A stretch of 21,232 nucleotides of DNA from CAZAGA01 sp041912175 (GCA_041912175.1 JAYRNN010000128.1:1-21232); one strand, 5' to 3'. Numbered from the stretch's first letter, positions 7,182-16,037 are shown. A program made the numbers and translations. The notes: generated by a model not told the origin, from the letters alone.

Positions 7182-8159
7182 TTGCATACACTCTCCTCGA
7201 AAGTTAAAGATTCCTCCCGGCTCACCCAGGGATACTTGATTTGTATCGTGGGCACGTTCATCTGGTCATTCACCGCCATTTTCATTCGCTATCTGACTGA
7301 AAATTACGACATGCCGCCCCTGGTGTTGGCTTTTTGGCGGGACATTTTCGTGTTCCTGACGCTTGGTGCGGTGTTCTTGCTATTCTCGCGTAGCCGGCTG
7401 CGCGTTCCGCGGCGTCAGCTTGGTTTTTTGATTTTGTATGGCCTGCTGCTCTCGGTGTTTAATTCTTTGTGGACGTTCTCCGTGGACTTCAACGGCGCGG
7501 CGGTCTCCACAGTGCTGGCCTATAGCTCGGCGGCGTTTACAGCAGTGTTTGCCTGGCGGTTGTTCGGGGAACGCCTGGGCTTCGTCAAAATCTTGGCGGT
7601 TGGAATGAGCCTGGCGGGTTGTGTTTTTGTCTCGGGGGCCTACAGTCTGGAGGCCTGGCGCTTGAATACCCTGGGGATTATCACCGGCTTGCTATCTGGG
7701 ATTGCCTTCGCCGGCTATAGCCTGATGGGTAAAGCATCCTCTGAACGCCAGATCTACCCTTGGACGGCCTTGTTCTACACCTTCGGTTTTGCGGCTGTGT
7801 TTCTATTTATTTATAACCTTGTATCCGGCGAACTGCTCAACGCTGCTGGGGGTTCAAACCTGTTTTGGTTGGGGAATGCCTGGGTCGGTTGGCTTGTCCT
7901 GGCGGCTTTGGCGTTTGGTCCAACGATTGGCGGTTATGGATTATATACAGTTAGCCTGACCTATCTGCCGGCAAGTGTAGCCAACCTGATCGCCACATTA
8001 GAGCCAGCTTTTACTGCCATCCTGGCTTACCTGCTTTTGGACGAACGCCTGAATACACCCCAAATCATTGGCAGTGCATTGATCATCGGCGGGGTTATCG
8101 TATTGCGCCTGAGCGAGGGTCGCGCTGACCCCCAAGAAACAATCCTTGCAGCGGGTTGA
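7182..8159 (+). CDS. EamA/DMT-superfamily transporter (second copy)
   Basis: A 325-residue membrane protein with two EamA repeats and about ten helices. The first repeat opens with LICIVGTFIWSFTAIFIRYL, followed by FWRDIFVFLTLGAVFLLF. The second opens with LGIITGLLSGIAFAGYSLMG. The conserved end-of-repeat pattern PASVANLIATLEPAFTAILAYLLLDERL is also present. The start at TTG 7182 is chosen because AAGAAGG (7169-7175) lies 6 bases upstream and a promoter -10 lies at 7142. An upstream GTG at 7128 would precede the transcription start. It is not closely similar to the transporter at 1703, so this is not a recent duplication. The substrate is unknown. Confidence 0.88.
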   Translation: MHTLSSKVKDSSRLTQGYLICIVGTFIWSFTAIFIRYLTENYDMPPLVLAFWRDIFVFLTLGAVFLLFSRSRLRVPRRQLGFLILYGLLLSVFNSLWTFSVDFNGAAVSTVLAYSSAAFTAVFAWRLFGERLGFVKILAVGMSLAGCVFVSGAYSLEAWRLNTLGIITGLLSGIAFAGYSLMGKASSERQIYPWTALFYTFGFAAVFLFIYNLVSGELLNAAGGSNLFWLGNAWVGWLVLAALAFGPTIGGYGLYTVSLTYLPASVANLIATLEPAFTAILAYLLLDERLNTPQIIGSALIIGGVIVLRLSEGRADPQETILAAG

Positions 8160-8230
8160 GATAGTATAATGAATTAAGCTTGCTAGCATTTGCTTGATAA
8201 TGCCTGATCTATAAGATCGTAATTCTCCTC

Positions 8231-8235
8231 AGGAG
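8231..8235 (+). promoter_or_regulatory. Shine-Dalgarno of the molybdenum hydroxylase; candidate -10 boxes upstream
   Basis: AGGAG is spaced 8 bases from ATG 8244. The 84-base spacer also holds TATAAT (8165-8170) and GATAAT (8186-8191). Neither has a convincing -35, so the exact promoter of this probable operon is uncertain. Confidence 0.4.
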
Positions 8236-8243
8236 CAACATTT

Positions 8244-10457
8244 ATGTCCAGCATCGGAAAATCTATTAAACGAATAGACGCGGTTGGCAAAGTTACCGGC
8301 CAAACATGCTATCCTGGCGATATCAATCTGCCTGACCAGGCGTACATGAAGATATTATTTGCCAATAGACCGCACGCGCTTGTTAGGCGTATCGATGCCT
8401 CCAAGGCCGAGGCGCTGCCAGGCGTGATTGCGGTGTTCACGGCCAAAGATGTACCGGTGAATGAATACGGCCTGGGCGTTTATGATCAACCGGTATTGTG
8501 CGGGCCAGGCTCTGCCAAGCCATACACGGATCGGGTACGTTTTGTCGGGGACCAGGTAGCAATCGTGGTCGCGGAGGACGAGAAGATCGCCTCGGCGGGG
8601 CGAGACTTGATCGAGATTGAATATGAGGACCTACTGGTAGTTACTGATCCACTGGAAGCGATGAAGCCGGATGCTCTATTATTACACCCAGACCGTGATT
8701 CGAATGTAATGGTACATTATCGCATCAGAAAGGGCGATATGGAGCAGGCATTCGCCCAAGCCGACGTCATCATCGAAGGCGAGTACCGCACTCCTGTTCA
8801 GGAGCACGCTTACCTGCAGCCTGAAGCAGGGTTAGGCTATATCGACGAAGAAGGACGCGTGACCGTAATGGTTGCCGGGCAGTGGGCTCACAAAGACCAG
8901 GAACAGATCGCGCATGCCCTGAACCTGCCTCTTGAACAGGTGCGCGTGATTTATCCGGCGATTGGGGGGGCTTTTGGCGGGCGCGAAGATATGTCGGTGC
9001 AGATTGTTCTGGCGCTGGCGGCCTGGCGACTTAACCAGCGCGGTATCCAGCGACCGGTTAAGATTATTTGGAGCAGAGAAGAATCGATTATCGGTCACCA
9101 TAAGAGGCACGCCTATGTGATTCGGCAGCGTTGGGGAGCCATGAAGGATGGCAAACTGGTCGCCGCAGATGTTGACGTCATCGCCGATGGGGGCGCGTAT
9201 GTCTACACTTCGGGCAAAGTGCTCGGTAATGCCACGCTGATGTGCACAGGGCCGTACGAGATTCCTAATGTCCGAGTTGATTCATATGCTGTGTATACCA
9301 ATAACATACCTGGCGGCGCGTTCAGAGGTTTCGGTGGACCGCAAGCTGCTTTCTCGGCCGAAACCCAGATCAACCGCCTGGCCGAGGCATTGGGGATGGA
9401 CCCGGTGGAAATCCGCTTGAAGAATATCCTGCGCGAAGGCAGCTTACTCTCGGTGGGCACACCCTTGCCGAAAGGCGTCAGTTTACCGCAGGTGGTCGAA
9501 AAAGCCGCCGTTACTGCTGGATGGCAAACGACGCCGGACGGCGGTTGGTTTCGTCCCCCAGCTTTGCAACCGCCGGAGCAACATCTCCGGTATGGTTTGG
9601 GCATAGCCGCCTCTTTCAAGAATGTAGGTTTTTCCTTTGGAGCGCCTGAGCAATGCACTGCGACCGTCGCTCTGGAAGGCGACGCTGCGATCGAGAAAGC
9701 GGTCGTCTATCATGCGGGGGCGGATTGTGGCCAAGGGGCCCACACGGTATTTGCTCAGATGGCGGCGGATGCGCTGGCATTGCCGCTTGAGAAAGTCCAG
9801 GTGGTTGTTTCGGATACAGCCGTAACCAGCAATTCTGGCAGTACTTCTGCCTCACGCCTGACTTTTATGGCTGGCAACTCAATCAAAGGGGCGGCAGAGG
9901 CTGCGCTGGAGAAGTGGAAAGCTGAGGAGCGTCCGGCAGTGGCGACCTACCAATACCGTCCGCCACGCACCACTCCTTATGACCCGCAAACCGGTAAATC
10001 CGAACCAAACTTTGCTTATGGATATGTTGCGCAGGTCGCTTCGGTTGAGGTAGACACGGAGACCGGGCTGGTCCGCATCCTGGACATCATCTCTACCAAC
10101 GATGTGGGTAATGCCCTGAATCCTCAGCAGGTCGAAGGCCAAATCGAAGGGGCGGTGGTGCAGGCGGCCGGATATGCTGTCTTGGAAAATTTCGTTCAAA
10201 AAGATGGTTATGTACAGACCCAGCATCTTTCTACCTATTTGATCCCGACTGTCCTGGATGTCCCTGATCATGTAGAGTCAGTCATTCTGGAATATCCTGA
10301 CCCGGTTGGCCCATGGGGGGCGCGCGGCATGGCAGAAATGCCATTTTTGCCAGTCGCCCCGGCGGTTATCGCTGCAGTACATGATGCAACCGGGGTGTGG
10401 TTCCATGAATTTCCCCTCACCCCAGAACGAGTATTGCGCGGCCTGGGTAAAATCTAA
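8244..10457 (+). CDS. Xanthine dehydrogenase-family molybdopterin-binding subunit (candidate selenium-dependent Mo hydroxylase)
   Basis: A 737-residue catalytic subunit that binds the molybdenum cofactor and hydroxylates N-heterocycles or aldehydes with water-derived oxygen. Residues 8-130 are the small N-terminal alpha/beta domain (Ald_Xan_dh_C). The large MoCo-binding part follows, with GGAFGGRED (241-249), GGAFRGFGGPQ (357-367), DCGQGAHTVFAQ (494-505) and SGSTSASR (531-538). GARGMAEMP (692-700) includes E698, the position of the catalytic Glu of the family. The usual partner subunits (FAD and 2Fe-2S) are neither fused nor adjacent. The nearby YqeB/YqeC/MocA genes point to a cofactor with labile selenium and a CTP-modified pterin. 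The substrate may be xanthine, hypoxanthine, nicotinate or another purine or pyridine, and the sequence does not settle which. Confidence 0.9.
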   Translation: MSSIGKSIKRIDAVGKVTGQTCYPGDINLPDQAYMKILFANRPHALVRRIDASKAEALPGVIAVFTAKDVPVNEYGLGVYDQPVLCGPGSAKPYTDRVRFVGDQVAIVVAEDEKIASAGRDLIEIEYEDLLVVTDPLEAMKPDALLLHPDRDSNVMVHYRIRKGDMEQAFAQADVIIEGEYRTPVQEHAYLQPEAGLGYIDEEGRVTVMVAGQWAHKDQEQIAHALNLPLEQVRVIYPAIGGAFGGREDMSVQIVLALAAWRLNQRGIQRPVKIIWSREESIIGHHKRHAYVIRQRWGAMKDGKLVAADVDVIADGGAYVYTSGKVLGNATLMCTGPYEIPNVRVDSYAVYTNNIPGGAFRGFGGPQAAFSAETQINRLAEALGMDPVEIRLKNILREGSLLSVGTPLPKGVSLPQVVEKAAVTAGWQTTPDGGWFRPPALQPPEQHLRYGLGIAASFKNVGFSFGAPEQCTATVALEGDAAIEKAVVYHAGADCGQGAHTVFAQMAADALALPLEKVQVVVSDTAVTSNSGSTSASRLTFMAGNSIKGAAEAALEKWKAEERPAVATYQYRPPRTTPYDPQTGKSEPNFAYGYVAQVASVEVDTETGLVRILDIISTNDVGNALNPQQVEGQIEGAVVQAAGYAVLENFVQKDGYVQTQHLSTYLIPTVLDVPDHVESVILEYPDPVGPWGARGMAEMPFLPVAPAVIAAVHDATGVWFHEFPLTPERVLRGLGKI

Positions 10458-10471
10458 AATATCCTAAAGGG

Positions 10472-13192
10472 ATGGAACTTTCTAATACGATCCATTTCCT
10501 GGGCGAAATCCTTGGCCAGGTGATTGCTGAACAAGAATCCCAGGCGGCGTTTGCATTGGAAGAAAGCGTGCGTCTGCTGAGCAAAGCGCGCCGCCGCGGT
10601 GAGAGATCCAGTGGCCAGGAACTGACCGAACTGATCCGGGGTATGGATGTCGACCAGGCGCGCGTGATTGCAGCGTCTTTTAACCTTTACTTTGACCTGG
10701 TTAACCTGGCTGAAGAAAACCAGCGCGTGCAGGTCTTACGCCAACAGGAGCAGGAAAATTATCCTGCCCCGCGCCGCGAATCGATCTGGGAGGCCATCGC
10801 GATGCTCGCAGAGCAGGGAGTTGCCACCGACCAGATGCGTGATCTGCTTGAACGTCTGCACATCGAGTTGGTATTGACGGCGCACCCAACCGAGGCGAAG
10901 CGGCGTACGATACTTTCCAAGACGCAGCGAATTGCGGATATCCTCTACAACTTGAATCTCCGTGAATATTTGCCGCGCGAACTTGGAGTTTATCGCCATG
11001 AACTGCATGCTGAGATAACGGCTTTTTGGTTGACCGAGCGCGCCCGTACGGACCGCCCAACTGTCACCGATGAAGTCCGTACAGGCCTGTACTTCCTGGA
11101 GAGCGTCTTTTGGGGTATCCTGCCAAAAATCTATGCTGACCTGGATCAGGCCCTGGGAGCCTATTACCCTGGCCTGCAGGCACCTCCGGCCTGGCTGACT
11201 CTTGCCTCATGGATTGGCGGCGACCGGGACGGCAACCCGAATGTGATCACCGAAATTACGGCTGAAACGCTGCGTTTGCATCGCGGGCTGGCAGTCGAAA
11301 AACACCGCGCTTCTTTGCAAGACCTGGCGCGCTGGCTAAGCTTGAGTGAACTGCGCGTCCCGGAGCCGGCGGTGCTCAAGGAATGGTTCGATAACCGCCG
11401 CCCATTTCCATCCCACATACTGTATCTGGAAAAACGGTATAACCGTGAGCCATATCGGCTGGCGCTATCGCTTTTAGCTGAAGACCTGGCAGAAGCCTCA
11501 CGCGACGATATGACCGCGCGTCTGCTTTCGAAAGCGCCGCACACAGCTCGGGCGCGCTTGCCGGACTTTACGTACCCACTGGAGGTTATTGCCCGGGCAG
11601 TACCGCCGCAAGCTGCACAAGGGCCCCTGAAAACAGTACAGAGGCAGTTTGAAATATTTGGGTTGCATGCCGCTGGTTTAGATATTCGCGAAGACTCTAG
11701 CCGACTGAATGATGCCCTGGAAGAAGTTCTAAGGGCTCTGGGTAAGGATGAAGGCGCCTGGGTAACAGACGCGGAAACGCATCGGCGAATAGGGTTGTTG
11801 GCGCGTTTGCTTGAACAGTCTGCGCCTCAATTGGCTGCTCAGCCGGGTGTAACCCGAGCCACCGCAGAAACTTGGGCGGTGTTCGAATTGATTGCCCGGG
11901 CGCGCCAGCTTTATGGTAAAGAACTGTTCGGACCTTTCATCATCTCTATGACTCGCGGCCCGGCGGATGTCCTCGGCGTGCTGTTAATGGCGCGCTGGAC
12001 AGGTTGTGATGAGGGGTTACAAGTGACGCCGCTATTTGAGACGATTGCGGATTTGCAGGCTGCGCCTGATATCCTGGCGAATTTGTTCTCATTGCCAGAA
12101 TACAAGGCCCACTTACAGACCTGCGACAACCAGCAGACCGTAATGATCGGGTATTCTGATAGTAATAAGGATGGCGGTTACCTGGCTGCGAACTGGGCGC
12201 TCTACCAGGCGCAGGAGGAAATCGCCCGGGTATGCCTCGCACACCAGGTCAAGCTTACTTTATTTCATGGTCGAGGTGGAACGGTGGCGCGCGGCGGTGG
12301 GCCGGCCAACCGGGCGATACGTGCGCAACCGCCTGGCACAATCAACGGGCGTTTTCGCCTCACAGAACAAGGCGAGGTGATTGCGGCGCGCTATTCTAAT
12401 CCAATTATGGCTCACCGCCATTTAGAGCAAATCGCCAGCGCGGTGCTATTGGCTTCCTCTCCGGTGGATGAGGCTGATCCAGAAATACGCCCCGAGTGGC
12501 GCGCGGCGATGGCGGAGATGGCAGCGATTTCTCAAAAGGCTTACCGAAGGCTGGTGTTTGACACGCCTGGATTTATAAATTATTGGCGGACCGCTACACC
12601 TCTGGATGAGATTAAGCGCTTGCTGATTGGGTCGCGCCCAGCAGCCAGGCAAGCAGGCGCTGAATCGGTGGAGAAAATCCGGGCTATACCCTGGGTCTTC
12701 TCGTGGATGCAAAGCCGGTTCAATTTGCCGGGTTGGTTCGGACTTGGCAGTGGACTTCAGGCGCTTACCACGCAGCTTCCATTGTTGCAGGAAATGTATC
12801 AGGATTGGGCATTTTTCCAGGCTTTGCTGGATAATGCGGAGATGTCACTGCTTAAGGCGGATATGGAAATTGCCGCGCTGTACTCCTCCCTGGCGCCTGA
12901 TCAGGTGCGCGCCAGGCGTATTTTCTCGATTTTGTTGGAGGAATACCGGCGGACGCGTTCGATGATTTTGTTGATCAGCGGACATCAGGAGTTGATGGAG
13001 AACGAGCCAATTATCCAGCGCTCGGTGCATCTCCGCAACCCGTATATTGACCCAATGAACTACATCCAGGTGGATATCTTGCGCCGCTTAAGAGCGCTGG
13101 ACGACCCGGATGGCCCGCAGGCGCAGGCCTTGCGGGAAGTCATGGTTCTCACGATCAATGGCATCGCAGCCGGGCTGCGCAACACCGGATAA
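10472..13192 (+). CDS. ppc: Phosphoenolpyruvate carboxylase
   Basis: A 906-residue cytosolic enzyme that makes oxaloacetate from phosphoenolpyruvate and bicarbonate, an anaplerotic step. All signature motifs are present: VLTAHPTEAKRRT with the catalytic His at 138, SWIGGDRDGNPNV (247-258), GYSDSNKDGG (560-569), FHGRGGTVARGGGP (598-611, the catalytic and allosteric Arg region), RLTEQGEVI, and the C-terminal NGIAAGLRNTG. Length and layout match the classical bacterial enzyme, so it appears intact. The ATG lies 14 bases after the hydroxylase stop. The only ribosome-site-like run (AAAGGG) abuts it, so translation may be coupled. Its placement between a Mo hydroxylase and the cofactor genes yqeB and yqeC is unusual. 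Confidence 0.96.
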   Translation: MELSNTIHFLGEILGQVIAEQESQAAFALEESVRLLSKARRRGERSSGQELTELIRGMDVDQARVIAASFNLYFDLVNLAEENQRVQVLRQQEQENYPAPRRESIWEAIAMLAEQGVATDQMRDLLERLHIELVLTAHPTEAKRRTILSKTQRIADILYNLNLREYLPRELGVYRHELHAEITAFWLTERARTDRPTVTDEVRTGLYFLESVFWGILPKIYADLDQALGAYYPGLQAPPAWLTLASWIGGDRDGNPNVITEITAETLRLHRGLAVEKHRASLQDLARWLSLSELRVPEPAVLKEWFDNRRPFPSHILYLEKRYNREPYRLALSLLAEDLAEASRDDMTARLLSKAPHTARARLPDFTYPLEVIARAVPPQAAQGPLKTVQRQFEIFGLHAAGLDIREDSSRLNDALEEVLRALGKDEGAWVTDAETHRRIGLLARLLEQSAPQLAAQPGVTRATAETWAVFELIARARQLYGKELFGPFIISMTRGPADVLGVLLMARWTGCDEGLQVTPLFETIADLQAAPDILANLFSLPEYKAHLQTCDNQQTVMIGYSDSNKDGGYLAANWALYQAQEEIARVCLAHQVKLTLFHGRGGTVARGGGPANRAIRAQPPGTINGRFRLTEQGEVIAARYSNPIMAHRHLEQIASAVLLASSPVDEADPEIRPEWRAAMAEMAAISQKAYRRLVFDTPGFINYWRTATPLDEIKRLLIGSRPAARQAGAESVEKIRAIPWVFSWMQSRFNLPGWFGLGSGLQALTTQLPLLQEMYQDWAFFQALLDNAEMSLLKADMEIAALYSSLAPDQVRARRIFSILLEEYRRTRSMILLISGHQELMENEPIIQRSVHLRNPYIDPMNYIQVDILRRLRALDDPDGPQAQALREVMVLTINGIAAGLRNTG

Positions 13193-13201
13193 CCGATCAA
13201 C

Positions 13202-14011
13202 ATGCCTGCGATCGTATTAATTCGAGGCGGCGGCGACTTGGCCAGTGGAGCGGCGCTGCGTCTACACCGGGCCGGCCTGCGGGTTGTCATCACAGAAATC
13301 GCGCAACCGCTGGTGGTGCGCCGGCGGGTGGCGTTTGCAGAAGCGATATACCAGGGCCATGCAACCGTAGAGGGGGTCATTGCACAGCGCGTTCGTAATC
13401 CCATTGACGTCTATGCAGTGTTGGCGGAGAAGCGCATCCCAGTTTTGGTCGATCCAAAGGCTGAAAGCCGCCATATTTTACAACCTGTGGTATTGGTAGA
13501 TGGACGAATGACCAAACACCCCCCTGAGCTGGGATTAGGCGCAGCAGGCTTCGTCATCGGATTAGGCCCGGGCTTTATTGCGAACAAGAATTGCCATGCC
13601 GTCATCGAGACCCAACGCGGTCATAACCTGGGGCGGGTGATCTGGCAGGGCGCCGCGCAACCGGATTCGGGCATTCCAGAGAGTGTGGCAGACCGAAATA
13701 CAGATCGTGTCTTACGGGCTCCATGTGACGGCCTGCTCCAGGCGCACGCGGAGATTGGAGACGTGCTGGAAGCCGGCCAAACGGTGGCTGACGTCTCCGG
13801 ACAGGTTGTAGCGGCCTCATTCAAAGGTTTGTTGCGTGGTCTCATCCACCCCGGTGTGTGGGTTTGGCGCGGGCTTAAGATTGGCGATGTGGACCCGCGC
13901 CAGGATCCAACTTATGCGACCCTGGTATCTGATAAATCGATGGCGATCGCCGGAGGCGTAATGGAGGCCATCCTTGGTCGTCCCGCGCTGCGCCGGTTGC
14001 TGTGGGAGTGA
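13202..14011 (+). CDS. yqeB: YqeB-family selenium-dependent molybdenum hydroxylase accessory protein
   Basis: A 269-residue protein matching the EF2563/YqeB family. It shows the Rossmann-like start IVLIRGGGDLASGAALRLHR, then TEIAQPLVVRRRVAFAEAIYQG, and the middle segment GFVIGLGPGFIANKNCHAVIETQRGHNLGRV. A C-terminal lipoyl/biotinyl-like fold (RAPCDGLLQAHAEIGDVLEAG) follows. The family is known as a phylogenetic partner of orphan SelD and selenium-dependent molybdenum hydroxylases; its chemistry is unknown. It begins 9 bases after ppc and overlaps or abuts the next gene. No clear Shine-Dalgarno is visible, which again suggests coupling. Confidence 0.88.
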   Translation: MPAIVLIRGGGDLASGAALRLHRAGLRVVITEIAQPLVVRRRVAFAEAIYQGHATVEGVIAQRVRNPIDVYAVLAEKRIPVLVDPKAESRHILQPVVLVDGRMTKHPPELGLGAAGFVIGLGPGFIANKNCHAVIETQRGHNLGRVIWQGAAQPDSGIPESVADRNTDRVLRAPCDGLLQAHAEIGDVLEAGQTVADVSGQVVAASFKGLLRGLIHPGVWVWRGLKIGDVDPRQDPTYATLVSDKSMAIAGGVMEAILGRPALRRLLWE

Positions 14012-14013
14012 GC

Positions 14014-15363
14014 GTGGACCTGCTGCGGTCATTGCGATGCGGAGAACATGCTCGAATAGCGTTGGTTGGCGCGGGCGGGAAAACCACAGCCATGTTTCAA
14101 CTGGGGCGCCAATACCTGGCCAAAGGGGTTCCCAGGGTTTTCGTGACCACGACTACCCATCTGGCGGTTGAGCAGCTCGGCCTGGCTGATCAACTTTTTA
14201 TTTCCACCCCTCCAGGAAAAATCCTCAAGATGTCCGGTAGCCTGCCTCTCGGGTTATTGCTCTTTACGGGGCCACGAGTGGAAGCGGAACGTGTCAGCGG
14301 GGTAGATGATGCCCAATTGGAGGCGATACGCCAGCTCGCGGACGACTGCCAGGTTCCTTTGTTGATTGAGGCAGATGGCTCACGACGGCGTCCTTTAAAA
14401 GCCCCCGCGCCGCATGAGCCGGTCGTTCCGATCTGGGTAGATACCGTCGTGGTCCTGGCAGGTCTATCCGGCCTGGGGAGAGCGCTCGACTCGGAATGGG
14501 TACACCGGCCCGTGATTTTTGGGGCGCTCTCGGGGTTGGAGCAGGGTGCGCCAATTACGCTGGAAGCCATGGCGCGCGTTCTGTCCGACCCGCAGGGTGG
14601 GTTGAAGGGCATCCAACCCCAGGCCCGGCGGATCGCGCTGCTCAACCAGGCAGACACTGCTGAATTGCAAGCGGCCGGTGGGCGTCTCGCAAGACAATTA
14701 GTAAACAACGCGTATGCATCTGCGTTGGTGGCCGCATTGGCGGGCAGCGCGCCAGGGGCCGGCGGGGTCTTTTATGCCTGCGAGCGTGTGGCTGGGATTG
14801 TCCTGGCAGCCGGAGGCTCCACGCGTCTCGGGCGACCCAAGCAGTTGTTGTACTGGCGCGGCGAGCCATTGGTACGGCGGGCGGCGCGCACGGCGTTAGA
14901 AGCTGGCCTGTCGCCGGTGGTGCTGGTCAGTGGGGCGTTTGCACAGCAGGTCGAGTCGGCGGTGGCCGATTTGCCGGTTAAACGAACATATAACCCGGAC
15001 TGGGCTAACGGGCAAAGCACATCCTTAGCGGCAGGCCTGCGCAGCCTTCCACCGGATGTTGGGGCGGCGGTTTTCTTGCTCTCCGACCAGCCGCATGTAT
15101 CGGCAATGCTACTGCATGGTCTGGCAGCATTGCACGCCGAGACACTCGGGATGATCGTGGCGCCGGTGGTGGACGGCCGGCGCGCGAACCCGGTATTGTT
15201 CGATCGCGATACTTTTTTAGAATTATTGACCTTGGAGGGTGATATCGGCGGACGGGCTTTGTTTGCCCGCTATCCGGTATCCTGGCTGCCATGGCAAGCG
15301 GATAATTTGCTCCTGGATATCGATCGGGTGGAAGATTATCAAAAGTTAAGCGAGGAATCATGA
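14014..15363 (+). CDS. yqeC: Fusion of YqeC (Se-hydroxylase accessory NTPase) with a MocA-type molybdopterin nucleotidyltransferase
   Basis: A 449-residue two-domain protein. Residues 1 to about 250 are YqeC: a P-loop LVGAGGKTT near residue 20, TTTTHLAVEQL, LIEADGSRRRPLKAP, HEPVVPIWVDTVVVLAGLSG and IALLNQAD. From about residue 260 it is a MocA/YgfJ-type transferase with the LAAGGSTRLGRPKQ nucleotide-binding loop, NPDWANGQSTSLAAGL and LLSDQP. That family attaches CMP (or GMP in MobA) to molybdopterin. GTG 14014 is preferred as the start because GGGAG (14004-14008) is 5 bases upstream and MDLLRSL matches the family start. GTG 14008, overlapping the yqeB stop as GTGA, is possible. The fusion links the selenium-related and nucleotidyl-transfer steps of cofactor maturation. 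Confidence 0.87.
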   Translation: MDLLRSLRCGEHARIALVGAGGKTTAMFQLGRQYLAKGVPRVFVTTTTHLAVEQLGLADQLFISTPPGKILKMSGSLPLGLLLFTGPRVEAERVSGVDDAQLEAIRQLADDCQVPLLIEADGSRRRPLKAPAPHEPVVPIWVDTVVVLAGLSGLGRALDSEWVHRPVIFGALSGLEQGAPITLEAMARVLSDPQGGLKGIQPQARRIALLNQADTAELQAAGGRLARQLVNNAYASALVAALAGSAPGAGGVFYACERVAGIVLAAGGSTRLGRPKQLLYWRGEPLVRRAARTALEAGLSPVVLVSGAFAQQVESAVADLPVKRTYNPDWANGQSTSLAAGLRSLPPDVGAAVFLLSDQPHVSAMLLHGLAALHAETLGMIVAPVVDGRRANPVLFDRDTFLELLTLEGDIGGRALFARYPVSWLPWQADNLLLDIDRVEDYQKLSEES

Positions 15364-15959
15364 ATCCTGAGATTGCTGCGGTGGTGCTGGCGGCCGGGTT
15401 GTCGAGGCGCATGGGACGCCCAAAGCTGACCCTCGCCTGGGGCGGCACGACGGTGATTGGGCATGTGGTGGATGTACTCTATGAGGCAGGAGTGAAGACC
15501 GTCATCATAGTCACCGGCGGCGCGCATGATTTGGTGTCAGAAGCACTGGGCGGAAAGCCGGTAGAAATTGTATTTAATCCACGCTTTGCTGAGGACCAGA
15601 TGGCGTTATCTCTTCAGACCGGCCTGGCGGCTCTGCCAGAGAGCGCCGAGGCGGTGTTGGTTGTGCTTGGCGACCAGCCGCAAATCGAAACGGCGGTGGT
15701 TCGCGCGGTCATCGCTGAATACTGCTCCAGCAAGGCGGTTCTGGTCGCGCCCAGCTATCAAATGCATCGCGGCCATCCCTGGTTAATCGAGCGCTCCCTT
15801 TGGCCAGAGATCCTGGCAATCCGCCCTCCCACCACCTTACGGGATTTCCTGGCGGCGCATGCGGACCAGATGCTTTATTTATCATTGGATCACGCTTCGA
15901 TCTTACAGGATCTCGACACGCCGGATGACTACGCCCGCCAGGCGCCCGAAACCCATTAA
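15360..15959 (+). CDS. mocA: Stand-alone MocA/YgfJ-like molybdenum cofactor nucleotidyltransferase
   Basis: A 199-residue protein with the glycosyltransferase-A-like fold of MobA and MocA. Its features are VVLAAGLSRRMGRPKLTLAWGG at residues 8-29, VIIVTGG, NPRFAEDQMALSLQTGL, VVLGDQP (metal-binding Asp), GHPWLI and the closing LQDLDTPDDY. It overlaps the previous gene by four bases (ATGA), so it is translationally coupled, and GAGGA lies 3 bases before the ATG. It is the second nucleotidyltransferase in the operon. One copy may make the cytidine dinucleotide form and the other a different nucleotide or an unrelated activation, but sequence alone cannot assign them. The gene symbol is by family similarity. 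Confidence 0.85.
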   Translation: MNPEIAAVVLAAGLSRRMGRPKLTLAWGGTTVIGHVVDVLYEAGVKTVIIVTGGAHDLVSEALGGKPVEIVFNPRFAEDQMALSLQTGLAALPESAEAVLVVLGDQPQIETAVVRAVIAEYCSSKAVLVAPSYQMHRGHPWLIERSLWPEILAIRPPTTLRDFLAAHADQMLYLSLDHASILQDLDTPDDYARQAPETH

Positions 15960-15974
15960 ATCTCTATTTTCCCC

Positions 15975-16003
15975 TTGCATTCTAACCCGTCTTGTGCTAT
16001 GTT
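15975..16003 (+). promoter_or_regulatory. Promoter of thpR
   Basis: TTGCAT (15975-15980) and TATGTT (15998-16003) are spaced exactly 17 bases apart, 34 bases before ATG 16038. This separates thpR from the Mo-cofactor operon. No hairpin terminator is visible between them. Confidence 0.55.
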
Positions 16004-16037
16004 CAAGGCGAATTAATCAGGATTTGGAGCGCACGAG

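Noticed and set aside
14002..14013. GTG 14002 as the start of the YqeC-MocA fusion
   Set aside because: It would put the GGGAG ribosome site inside the gene; GTG 14014 has correct spacing and matches the usual family N-terminus.
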